NCBI GenBank assembly: GCA_946403855.1
Contig: CAMJBH010000015.1
Coordinates: 1 to 44,699, forward strand
DNA: 44,699 nucleotides
DNA from: an uncultured Bacteroidales bacterium
Lineage (GTDB): Bacteria > Bacteroidota > Bacteroidia > Bacteroidales > UBA932
Direction of reading: 5' to 3'
Position 1 is the stretch's first letter. Each line of letters starts with the position of its first letter. A program made the position numbers and the translations under genes. Positions 24,794 through 32,214 of the stretch are shown here, piece by piece. A model generated the notes under the pieces. That model was given only the letters and a program-made list of their open reading frames with translations, made no database searches and was not told the DNA's origin.

Positions 24794-24920
24794 CGGGTTC
24801 GAACAATTCCTTGCCTACTCCGCAAAGGGGGCACACCCAATCTTCGGGGAGCTGCTCAAAAGGTACTCCCTCAACGGCCTCGTCATACACATGGCCGCAA
24901 ACAGTGCAAATATACTTCAT
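24786..24920 (-). CDS. Rubredoxin (44 aa), first gene of the aromatic operon
   Basis: Begins [18 protein letters not shown] and contains the two Fe-binding pairs CxxC (Cys5/Cys8, CTVC) and CxxC (Cys30/Cys33, VCPLCG), with LPEDW between them as in all rubredoxins. At 44 aa it is slightly shorter than the usual 52-54. It transfers single electrons in the cytoplasm. It overlaps pheA by 8 nt and has its own promoter 22 nt upstream of the ATG, so it heads the operon. It may feed electrons to FMN-dependent chorismate synthase (inference), or be a redox protein placed there by chance. Confidence 0.92.
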   Translation of the reverse strand: MKYICTVCGHVYDEAVEGVPFEQLPEDWVCPLCGVGKELFEPDE

Positions 24921-24942
24921 GTCAAATAAGTTTATTAATTCA

Positions 24943-24973
24943 CAAATATAACAATTTCGCGTAAGAATCCCAA
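24943..24973 (-). promoter_or_regulatory. Promoter of the rubredoxin-aromatic operon
   Basis: Read leftward: TTG (plus 24971-24973), 20 bp, TATATTTG (24943-24950). Exact Bacteroidetes spacing. The start codon at 24920 leaves a 5' UTR of roughly 15 nt. Confidence 0.75.
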
Positions 24974-24978
24974 CCGCA

Positions 24979-25707
24979 TCAGCCTATACTGTGACCGGCC
25001 AGATAGTCTTTAAGCTCCTGGCGGTAATTTTCGCCCACCGGAAGCCTCGTACCGTCGTCCAGCGTCAGTTCCGCCTTGCCTACCTCCTTGATACGGCCCA
25101 GGGGGATTATGTACGAACGGTGAATACGCATAAAGCGCTCCGCGGGGAGCTTCTCTATGAGATACTTCAAGCTCAGAAGCACAATGAGAGGCGCTTCCTG
25201 AGTGTCCAGATAGACCTTCACGTACTCGCTCATGCTCTCCACATAGCGTATGTCCTGCAGCTTGACCCTGACCGTCTTGTAATCGGTACGAAAGAAGAAA
25301 GAATCCTCTTCAGGGACTGCGCCGAACACTGCCGGAGCCTTGTCGTGCATCAATTCCAGACGCGACTTCAGCCTTTCCGAGGCCGCCAGAAAATCCCCGA
25401 AGCCGAAGGGCTTGAGCAAATAGTCCACGGCCTCAACCTTAAAGCCTTCGATGGCATATTCTGAATACGCCGTGGTGAACACGACCAGGGGCGGGTTATC
25501 CAGCGAGCGCACGAATTCCAGGCCTGAAAGGTCGGGCATGTTGATGTCCAGAAACATGGCATCCACCACCTTCTCTTCGAGCAGGGAACGCGCTTCCAGC
25601 GCATTCAGGCACGCACCTACCAGCTCCAGATAAGGAACTTTGGAGATATATGACTCCATCTGCTTGAGGGCCAGAGGTTCATCGTCAACAGCCAAAACTT
25701 TTATCAT
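24979..25707 (-). CDS. LytTR-family response regulator
   Basis: A 242-aa protein. Receiver domain at 1-120: the acidic pair in [14 protein letters not shown], phospho-acceptor Asp in [13 protein letters not shown] (~54), Thr in [15 protein letters not shown] and Lys in DYLLKPFGF. LytTR DNA-binding domain ~135-238 ([38 protein letters not shown]). It probably binds direct repeats upstream of target promoters. It overlaps the sensor kinase by 4 nt (ATGA), so the pair is translationally coupled. Targets unknown; the divergent VTC/DUF4956 operon is the obvious local candidate. Confidence 0.92.
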   Translation of the reverse strand: MIKVLAVDDEPLALKQMESYISKVPYLELVGACLNALEARSLLEEKVVDAMFLDINMPDLSGLEFVRSLDNPPLVVFTTAYSEYAIEGFKVEAVDYLLKPFGFGDFLAASERLKSRLELMHDKAPAVFGAVPEEDSFFFRTDYKTVRVKLQDIRYVESMSEYVKVYLDTQEAPLIVLLSLKYLIEKLPAERFMRIHRSYIIPLGRIKEVGKAELTLDDGTRLPVGENYRQELKDYLAGHSIG

Positions 25708-26780
25708 ATCTTGACAGGTTTACAAGGCAGGACAAGCACCACTGCATACACGTCCGCCGACTCATCTATATGTAATGTATATGCGTCACCATAAAGCAGG
25801 TCGAAACGCTGCCTGGCATTCTTCATACCCACGCCTCCTCCGGCCGTTGCGGGAGCGGACGGGCGGCTGTTGATGCATTTAAAAATGATTTTACCGTTCT
25901 CCAGCGCGACTCCTATTCGTATAAAACTGTCTTTTCCGCCATTGAGTCCATGCTTGAAGGCATTTTCCACAAAAGATGCGAACGACAAAGGAGGCACCTC
26001 CGCGTCGTCTGCCTGCGCAGGAGCCGAAAATTCTATATTCACATGCTCCGGATACCTCAGGCGCATAAGAGACACGTAGTTGGCCAGATAATCCAGTTCC
26101 TGGGACAGCGGAATGGTGGGCTTGTCGGAATCGTACAGCACATGCCTCATGAGCTTTGACAGCTCAACAATACTTTCCTTGGCCTTTTCGGGATCGAAGT
26201 CCACAAGGGCGTGGATATTGTTGAGCGTATTCATAAAGAAGTGAGGGTTAATCTGATAGCGCAGATACTCCAACTGATACTTCAGGTTTTCCCTCTCCAG
26301 GCGCTGCAGTTCCTGCTTCTGGAACTCATCTCGGAAGTATATTTTAATGCCGAGGTTCCCGCCTACCATCAAAATGCCCATCAGCGCTTTCAGCGAAGCC
26401 GGGTGCATAGGGCGGGATCCCATCCGCGGCTGCATTTGGCCCAAGTCCATGTCAGGATCCCATGGCTCAGGCACCGGAGGCATAAGAGAATGCTCCGGAC
26501 GCTCTTCCCACAGCACTATCCAGGCAATGAAAGCCGCCAAAAGCAAGAGCGTCAGAACCACATATAGCGCCGTCTGTTTCTTTTCCACGAACAGCGGAGC
26601 CACAAGGTAATTATGCACGGCAAAAAGAAGGATAAAAGGCACCAAGCGCAGCCAGGACTCAAGGATTGCTGCGAAATCTATCGCGCCTTCACCGTGGTAG
26701 ATACACTCCACCACAATGCGCAAGGCAAAAAACGCCAGAGCCGCTCCCCAGATTATCAAATACAGCCGGTTTTCTTTCAT
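25704..26780 (-). CDS. LytS-like sensor histidine kinase
   Basis: 358 aa from ATG 26780 (MKENRLYLIIWG). The longer in-frame start at 26798 is rejected because its codons form the TAAATTTG promoter box. Four membrane segments lie in the first ~155 residues with no periplasmic sensor domain (5-25, ~35-65, ~75-95, ~125-145). The His_kinase domain follows: YQINPHFFMNTLNNIHALVD with the phospho-acceptor His, then an ATPase part with FVENAFKHGLNGGKD (N-box) and GGGVGMKNARQRFDLLYG (G-box). Family members of this kind sense membrane or envelope state. Confidence 0.9.
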   Translation of the reverse strand: MKENRLYLIIWGAALAFFALRIVVECIYHGEGAIDFAAILESWLRLVPFILLFAVHNYLVAPLFVEKKQTALYVVLTLLLLAAFIAWIVLWEERPEHSLMPPVPEPWDPDMDLGQMQPRMGSRPMHPASLKALMGILMVGGNLGIKIYFRDEFQKQELQRLERENLKYQLEYLRYQINPHFFMNTLNNIHALVDFDPEKAKESIVELSKLMRHVLYDSDKPTIPLSQELDYLANYVSLMRLRYPEHVNIEFSAPAQADDAEVPPLSFASFVENAFKHGLNGGKDSFIRIGVALENGKIIFKCINSRPSAPATAGGGVGMKNARQRFDLLYGDAYTLHIDESADVYAVVLVLPCKPVKI

Positions 26781-26785
26781 ATCTG

Positions 26786-26793
26786 CAAATTTA
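26786..26793 (-). promoter_or_regulatory. TAAATTTG -7 box of the LytS/LytTR operon
   Basis: Read leftward it lies 5 nt before the ATG at 26780, so the mRNA would be leaderless. It shares a ~125-bp intergenic region with the divergent operon start at 26905. Confidence 0.55.
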
Positions 26794-26878
26794 ATCATTC
26801 ACAATTAAAGCAGTTACGGCTTCGCTGAAAAAAAAGGGGCGTTCGCTGAAACTTTTCTTTTATGGCCAAAATCTTGCT

Positions 26879-26886
26879 TAACTTCG
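26879..26886 (+). promoter_or_regulatory. TAACTTCG -7-like box upstream of the VTC-type operon
   Basis: TAACTTCGGC, the same sequence as the -7-like box at 7474-7481, located 18 nt before the ATG at 26905. No clear -33 TTG is visible, so an activator may be needed (inference). Confidence 0.4.
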
Positions 26887-26904
26887 GCATAAAGAATTTG
26901 TGCT

Positions 26905-28647
26905 ATGAAACGTGTACTTTTACTATTGGCAGCAGCGGCGATACTGTCCGCAGGATGCTCCAAGGACAGCATCATCTCCACAGACGACCCCGTGGACACA
27001 TCTTATATCGATAACGACGACCCCGAGGAAGAGTACGGCAGCGACGACGACATTGCCTCGGTCGATTTCGACCGCACCATCAGCATAGACTGGTCGGGCA
27101 GCTCCGTCAACGTGAGCGGCGACGAGAACGGCATCGTGAGCGTGAGCGGCGACAATGTTACCGTCAACAACACCGACACCCTCGAAGTTATACGTTATGA
27201 ACTTTCGGGAACTTGCTCCGACGGTTCCTTCAAGCTCTACAGCTCGCGCAAACAAGCCCTTGTGCTTCAGGGACTTGACCTCAGCAGCAAAAGCGGAGCC
27301 GCCATCAACAACCAGAGCAAAAAACGCACTTTCGTGGTGCTCCAGGGCAGCAGCAAACTGGCCGACGGCGAGCTTTCTTCGAGCGGCGACTATAAAAATG
27401 CCGTAAGCGCCGAAGACTGCAAGGCGGCATTCTTCAGCGAAGGTCAGCTGGTGTTCAGCGGCAGCGGTTCACTCACCGTCACCGCCACAGGCAAGGCCGG
27501 AATCACTTCCGACGACTACCTGCGCTTCATGGGCAGCCAGACCGTAAGCGTCAGCTCCACGGCCGGACACGCTCTCAGGGGCAAGGACGCCATTGTCATA
27601 GACGACGGCACCATCAGCGCCAAGACCAGCGCAGCGGGCAAGAAAGGCCTCACTTCCGACGGCACGGTGACCATCAACGGCGGCACCATCGACATCAACG
27701 TCAGCGGCGGCACCGTTTACGAAGACAGCGACTACACCGGATCTGCCGGAGTCAAGGCAGACTCTACCTTCTGCATCACCGGAGGCGTACTTACTATAGC
27801 CAACTCCGGCCAGGGCGGCAAAGGCATCAGCGGCGACACAGACGCCCTGTTCAAAGGCGGCAGCGTGAGCGTGAGCGTCACTGGAGCCAATCTGTCTTCG
27901 TCCGGCGGCACCAGGGCTGAAGCCACGGCATGGGGTCCCGGCAGCGGCATGGGAGGCGGTGGCGGCAGGCCCGGCGGCGAAAGCAGCAACCTCAAATCTG
28001 CCAAAGGCATTAAATTCGACGGCAACATAACCATCAGCGGCGGTTCCATAAACGTCACCGCGGCAAGCCACGAGGCAATAGAATCCAAGGGCAAGCTGAC
28101 TGTCAGCGGCGGCAGCCTCTACGCCTACTCCAAGTCAGACGACGCCATAAACTCTGCAGGTGACATGAACCTAACCGGAGGCTACGTGTACGGCATTTCC
28201 AACGGCAACGACGCCATCGACGCCAACGGCAACCTGTACATCAAAGGTGCCAGCGTATTTGCAGTCTGCACCGCCGGCGGAGCCGAAGTGGCCGTTGACG
28301 CCAACACCGAGGGCGGCAAGAAACTCTACCTCCAGAGCGGCTCGCTGGTGGCGATAGGAGGCATAGAATCCGGCAGCAGCATCACCGGCACGGCCTACAG
28401 CTGCAGCGGATGGACCAAGAGCGGCTGGAACGCTTTGTACGACGCATCCGGAAACCTGGCATTCGCATTCAAGGCCCCCTCTTCGGGAAGCAACATGGTA
28501 GTCTATTGCAACGGCAAGGAGCCCAACGTCAAGAGCGGAGTCACCGTGAGCGGAGAAACCATCTGGGACGGCAACGGAGCCACATCTTCGGTGAGCGGCG
28601 GCAAGGACGCTTCCATAGGCACATACAATTCTTCCAACAGACGATAA
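26905..28647 (+). CDS. Beta-helix lipoprotein, Cthe_2159 / DUF4353 carbohydrate-binding family
   Basis: A 580-aa protein with lipoprotein signal MKRVLLLLAAAAILSAGC (Cys18), then a strongly acidic linker (~24-52, DDPEEEYGSDDD). The rest is a long repetitive right-handed beta-helix with rungs such as SGKAxIxSDD / TINGGTIDINVSGG / NITISGGSINVTAASHEAIES / GDMNLTGGYVYG. The repeating DGT, GGS and DDAI turns are diagnostic of the family, whose founder, Clostridium thermocellum Cthe_2159, binds polygalacturonate and calcium. A Gly-rich patch (~350-365) interrupts the helix. It heads an operon with VTC, DUF4956 and DUF2490 genes, an association seen in other bacteria. Probably a surface polyanion-binding protein. 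Confidence 0.85.
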   Translation: MKRVLLLLAAAAILSAGCSKDSIISTDDPVDTSYIDNDDPEEEYGSDDDIASVDFDRTISIDWSGSSVNVSGDENGIVSVSGDNVTVNNTDTLEVIRYELSGTCSDGSFKLYSSRKQALVLQGLDLSSKSGAAINNQSKKRTFVVLQGSSKLADGELSSSGDYKNAVSAEDCKAAFFSEGQLVFSGSGSLTVTATGKAGITSDDYLRFMGSQTVSVSSTAGHALRGKDAIVIDDGTISAKTSAAGKKGLTSDGTVTINGGTIDINVSGGTVYEDSDYTGSAGVKADSTFCITGGVLTIANSGQGGKGISGDTDALFKGGSVSVSVTGANLSSSGGTRAEATAWGPGSGMGGGGGRPGGESSNLKSAKGIKFDGNITISGGSINVTAASHEAIESKGKLTVSGGSLYAYSKSDDAINSAGDMNLTGGYVYGISNGNDAIDANGNLYIKGASVFAVCTAGGAEVAVDANTEGGKKLYLQSGSLVAIGGIESGSSITGTAYSCSGWTKSGWNALYDASGNLAFAFKAPSSGSNMVVYCNGKEPNVKSGVTVSGETIWDGNGATSSVSGGKDASIGTYNSSNRR

Positions 28648-29069
28648 TGACTCGCAATATGAAAAAGATACTCACCCTTGCGGCGGCGCTGCTGCTGGCC
28701 GTGCCGCTGCTCCGGGCCCAGGAAGAGCAGCCCAAGATAAACAAAAAGAACCTGGTCATCAAAGAGTGGAACACAGATGCCCGGACCAACAACCGAGTGC
28801 TCGACCACATAACTACTTACAATCCCGACGGCAAGAAGGTCGAAGAGATTGAGTACACCGGCAGCCGCCAGAAATGGCGCAAGCGCTACGAATATGGCAC
28901 CGACGGCAAGGTATCCCGCGAGCTGATCTACGACGAGCACAACCGTCTGAACAACATCAAGAAATTCCAGTACAACGAATTCGGGCGCAAGAAAACCCAG
29001 TACACCTACGATGCCAAGGGCAAGTTGCTTACCGTCAAAGTGTACGAATACATCACCGAAGATGCTTGA
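28647..29069 (+). CDS. Small secreted protein with YD-like strand repeats
   Basis: 140 aa from ATG 28647 (another Met at 28659 gives MKKILTLAAALLLAVPLLRA). A Sec signal peptide ends around ALLRAQ. The mature part is a run of short strands with tyrosine and charged residues (TTYNPDGKKVEEIEYTG, KRYEYGTDGKVSRELIYD, KKTQYTYDAKGKLLTVKVYE), resembling toxin_A/MORN- or RHS-type YD repeats in miniature. The ATG overlaps the previous stop (TAATG), and the 3' end overlaps the VTC gene by 8 nt. No assigned function; the tight coupling suggests an export or assembly accessory. Confidence 0.75.
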   Translation: MTRNMKKILTLAAALLLAVPLLRAQEEQPKINKKNLVIKEWNTDARTNNRVLDHITTYNPDGKKVEEIEYTGSRQKWRKRYEYGTDGKVSRELIYDEHNRLNNIKKFQYNEFGRKKTQYTYDAKGKLLTVKVYEYITEDA

Positions 29070-29853
29070 GACTAAGCACATAAGTCCGGTGCCGGAACTC
29101 CGGGCGTTCGCCCCGGTGACGCTGGAGGAAATGGATTCCGTTAAGCTGATGAACCGAATAGACAGCAAGTATCTCACCGACGAGGCCACCCTGCTGCCGG
29201 TGCTGCGCGACGCAGCCCGGGCCGGATACAGGGCGCTTGTGACCGAAGGTTCAATGATCGCAGCCTACGACACCATGTACTTCGACACCCCGGCCCGCAA
29301 CATGTTCCTGGATCACCACAACCGGAGGCTCACAAGGCAGAAAGTGCGCACCCGCATATATCTGAACTCAGGCATATCGTTCCTTGAAATAAAGCGCAAG
29401 AACAACCACGGGCGCACCAAGAAGAAGCGCATCCAGATCCCGCAGCAAGAATTCAAAGCCTTCGCGGCCGACCTTGAAGCCAGCGAGTTCCTTAAGGCAA
29501 AATCGAATTACACCGCCACGGAGCTGACCCCTTCGCTCGAGACCATATTCAAGCGCATCACCCTGGTCAATCCGGCCATGACGGAGAGGCTGACGATAGA
29601 CAGCTGCCTGTGCTTCAACAACCCGCGCAACGGTTCCGAGTCCAGCCTGCGCAACGGAGTCATCATAGAGCTCAAGCAAGACGGACACGCCGACAGCGAG
29701 ATGAAGCGTATCTTCCTGAAGTACAGGATAAAGCCCATCAAAGTGAGCAAGTACTGCATGGGCATCACGCTGACCGACAAAGACATAAAGTCCAACCGAT
29801 TCAAGATAAAGATACGAAAGATAGAAAAACAAATAAACAATAAATTAATATGA
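29062..29853 (+). CDS. VTC-domain polyphosphate polymerase
   Basis: A 263-aa protein of the CYTH/TTM superfamily, VTC family; the founder Vtc4 polymerises phosphate from ATP into polyphosphate inside a tunnel fold. The tunnel residues appear in order: Lys36 (RIDSKYLTD), Arg96 and Arg98 (KVRTRIYLN), Glu109, Lys111 and Lys113 (FLEIKRK), Arg176 (MTERLTID), Glu203 and Lys205 (IIELKQD), Lys230 (VSKYCMG). So it looks catalytically competent. Bacterial members are usually next to DUF4956 membrane proteins, as here (4-nt overlap). It is predicted to be cytoplasmic or membrane-associated, making polyP for export or storage. No ppk is in the window. Confidence 0.88.
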   Translation: MLETKHISPVPELRAFAPVTLEEMDSVKLMNRIDSKYLTDEATLLPVLRDAARAGYRALVTEGSMIAAYDTMYFDTPARNMFLDHHNRRLTRQKVRTRIYLNSGISFLEIKRKNNHGRTKKKRIQIPQQEFKAFAADLEASEFLKAKSNYTATELTPSLETIFKRITLVNPAMTERLTIDSCLCFNNPRNGSESSLRNGVIIELKQDGHADSEMKRIFLKYRIKPIKVSKYCMGITLTDKDIKSNRFKIKIRKIEKQINNKLI

Positions 29854-30611
29854 TTCAGAACGACATTCCTTCCGCGATCGACCTTGCCGACGACAACCTC
29901 ATCGGCGTACAGACCATCACCGACGCCATGATGACCACGTCGCAGAGCCTCACCGAGCTTGGCATCCGCTTTTTTCTCAACCTCTTGGTTTGCTGGGTTC
30001 TGGTACGGTTCTTCTACTATCCCAAGAGCCAGAGGCGCGACTACTACTTCACCTTCATGGTGTTCTCTTCCGCCATGCTGCTGCTGTTGTTCATGATGGG
30101 CAACGCCGAGGTGGGAGTGGGCCTGACCCTTGGTCTGTTCGCCATTTTCGGAGTCATCCGCTATCGCACGGAGACGGTGCCCATCAGGGAGATGACCTAC
30201 CTTTTCATCATCATCGCCGTGGCTGCAGTAAACGGCCTGTCTCCTCTGTACAAGATTGTCGGTCTCACCGGCACGACTCCCCACTATGAACTAGCCACGG
30301 GCCACCTGGCGGTGCTGACAGTATCCAACTTGCTCGCAGTTGCCCTCGTCGGCATCCTCGAGAGCGGCAAAAAGCACCAGACGGCCACCAGGCTCATCCT
30401 CTACGACCGCATCGACCTCATTGTGCCCGAAAGGCGCGTAGAACTCAAGGCAGACCTCGAAAAGCGCGTGGGCGTTAGCATCGACAAACTCGAAGTGGGA
30501 CATGTCGATTTCCTGCGCGACGCCGCCTTCATCAAGATTTACTACAATCCGGTTAACGGCGAAACGGCCACGATCGGAGAAATCACCCGAGCTAAAGACT
30601 ACACAGCATGA
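29850..30611 (+). CDS. DUF4956 integral membrane protein
   Basis: 253 aa with about five membrane segments (~38-56, 64-83, 88-103, 116-131, 150-170) and a cytoplasmic C-terminal domain (~175-253). The family signature FAIFGVIRYRTETVPIREMTY lies between the third and fourth segments. DUF4956 proteins are nearly always encoded with a VTC-domain polymerase. By analogy with the yeast VTC complex, where a membrane part translocates the growing polymer, this could be the channel (inference). The start ATGA overlaps the VTC stop and its own stop overlaps the next start. Confidence 0.87.
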   Translation: MIQNDIPSAIDLADDNLIGVQTITDAMMTTSQSLTELGIRFFLNLLVCWVLVRFFYYPKSQRRDYYFTFMVFSSAMLLLLFMMGNAEVGVGLTLGLFAIFGVIRYRTETVPIREMTYLFIIIAVAAVNGLSPLYKIVGLTGTTPHYELATGHLAVLTVSNLLAVALVGILESGKKHQTATRLILYDRIDLIVPERRVELKADLEKRVGVSIDKLEVGHVDFLRDAAFIKIYYNPVNGETATIGEITRAKDYTA

Positions 30612-31414
30612 AACGCCTCATCTACTTGACAGCAGCCGCGCTTGCACTGGCGGCATTCTCCCCTGCCGCTTCGGCGCAGGGAACCACGAACGACCTCACC
30701 AGCGAACTTCGCACCCGCACATCCCTGGAGGCCGACTGGAAAATCGCCAAAGGACTGCACCTGAGCGCCGGATATGAGCTCAGGACCGAAGACAACCTGG
30801 GCAGCATCGACAGGCACCAGGCAGAACTGGGCCTCAGCTATAAAGTGAACAAATGGCTCAAAACAGGCGTGTCCTACACCTTCATGTACCACAACCGCGG
30901 AGCGAACGGATGGACGCCCCGCCACCGCCTCAGCGCCGACGTTACTTTGGGATGGAAAACGGGAGACTGGCGTTTCTCGCTCAAGGAGCAGCTGCGCTTT
31001 ACGCACAAGACCGAAAGCATGAACTACTGCCAGGAAGTACGCAATCCGTTGATGCTCAAGTCCAGGGCAAAAGTTCAATACAAGGGTTTCTCCAGAATCG
31101 AGCCTTACGCCTATTTTGAAGTCAGGAATATCTTCAACGACCCTTCGTGCAGTGCCACTTGGAGCACCAGCAGCCAGGCCTACTCTAACTATAGCTTCGG
31201 AGGCTACAACGACGCATACATCAACAGGCTCAGAGGAGCGCTGGGTCTGGAATGGTCCGTCTCCAAGCACTCATCCATCGACTTCTACGCCATGCTGGAC
31301 TATTGCTACGACAAGAATATAGATGTCGATAAAAGCTACACCTACCTCAAATCCCTCACCTGGGACCAAAGTCTGAACGGAATCATCGGCGTGGCCTACA
31401 AGTTCTCGTTCTAA
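30608..31414 (+). CDS. DUF2490 family outer-membrane beta-barrel protein
   Basis: A 268-aa protein with Sec signal MKRLIYLTAAALALAAFSPAASAQ, followed by alternating amphipathic strands (SELRTRTSLEADWKI, GLHLSAGYELRTED, TGVSYTFMYHN, WRFSLKEQLRFTH) and a C-terminal aromatic strand GIIGVAYKFSF, the usual barrel end. About 10-12 strands are likely. It closes the VTC-type operon (4-nt overlap with DUF4956), which thus spans cytoplasm, inner membrane, periplasm, outer membrane and surface. Its stop overlaps that of the convergent PCMD gene by 4 nt. Confidence 0.82.
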   Translation: MKRLIYLTAAALALAAFSPAASAQGTTNDLTSELRTRTSLEADWKIAKGLHLSAGYELRTEDNLGSIDRHQAELGLSYKVNKWLKTGVSYTFMYHNRGANGWTPRHRLSADVTLGWKTGDWRFSLKEQLRFTHKTESMNYCQEVRNPLMLKSRAKVQYKGFSRIEPYAYFEVRNIFNDPSCSATWSTSSQAYSNYSFGGYNDAYINRLRGALGLEWSVSKHSSIDFYAMLDYCYDKNIDVDKSYTYLKSLTWDQSLNGIIGVAYKFSF

Positions 31415-32178
31415 TACGTGAACTCCAGTTCATCGACATACAGCACACTGCCAGACGCCCCTGTATTGTAAGGTCCTAAACGACTGCTCGTTATGGCCAC
31501 CGACACATACCGGGGCGTCTTGCCGTTGCGGTACACGAAAGGCACCTCGAAGGGCACATACCCGGTAGTTCCGCGCTTTATAATCAGCTGCGCCCTTCCT
31601 ATGATGTGGGGGTCGGTGTCGGAGTTGATGAAGCCGTCGATATGGCTTATCTGATGACGGGGCTTCTCCCAGTCCATAAGCAGAATCTCTATCAGGCCCT
31701 CATCGGTCTTGCCTTTCATGTCGTCGTAAGGCTCCTCGGTGTAGTTGATCTTGCGCGGGGAATAATGATAATAGCCTTTGAGCGACTTGGGACGGGCAGT
31801 GAACTTTGCACCGAGTTCGGTTTCCACGCCGGCCAGATCTACCAGACGTATGTAGCGGCCGGTAAACACATTGCCGGCCACGAAAGCGAAGGGAACCTTC
31901 TTGCTCTCGATACGGACCGCGGCCTTGCCCTCACCCTTCACAGCCACATGCTCATAGTCCGGAGTACTGCTGTTGATTCCGAATTTACCCATGCCGGGAT
32001 TAGCCGAATCCCAAATCCGCTTAGAAGCAGGAGCATCTTTGGAGTAGATACGCCAGACGCCACCTGACTTGTTCCATTCGTCAAATCCCATATTGTATAG
32101 CTGAGGCCCGCTCTGGGCGTGAAGCAATGCCGGAACGGCAAGCATAAGCAGCACAAGTAACTTGCGGTAATTTTTCAT
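31411..32178 (-). CDS. PCMD (putative carbohydrate metabolism) domain protein
   Basis: A 255-aa protein with Sec signal (MKNYRKLLVLLMLAVPALLHAQ). The mature part begins LYNMGFDEWNKSGGVWRIYS, typical of PCMD proteins, and contains GNVFTGRYIRLVDLAG, FTARPKSLKGYYHYSPR and a C-terminal beta strand SGSVLYVDELEF that corresponds to the metal-binding DEL motif of these jelly-roll domains. It probably binds glycans in the periplasm or at the surface. A TAATTTTG box 4 nt before the ATG suggests a leaderless transcript. It is divergent from the phosphoesterase at 32215. Confidence 0.82.
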   Translation of the reverse strand: MKNYRKLLVLLMLAVPALLHAQSGPQLYNMGFDEWNKSGGVWRIYSKDAPASKRIWDSANPGMGKFGINSSTPDYEHVAVKGEGKAAVRIESKKVPFAFVAGNVFTGRYIRLVDLAGVETELGAKFTARPKSLKGYYHYSPRKINYTEEPYDDMKGKTDEGLIEILLMDWEKPRHQISHIDGFINSDTDPHIIGRAQLIIKRGTTGYVPFEVPFVYRNGKTPRYVSVAITSSRLGPYNTGASGSVLYVDELEFTY

Positions 32179-32182
32179 GTCG

Positions 32183-32211
32183 CAAAATTACATAAAAATC
32201 TTGTATATTTG
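32183..32211. promoter_or_regulatory. Divergent leaderless promoters (PCMD gene leftward, phosphoesterase rightward)
   Basis: Leftward box TAATTTTG (plus 32183-32190), 4 nt before ATG 32178; rightward box TATATTTG (32204-32211), 3 nt before ATG 32215. The whole intergenic space is 36 bp, so the -33 region of each promoter must lie within or beside the other gene's start. Confidence 0.55.
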
Positions 32212-32214
32212 CGT

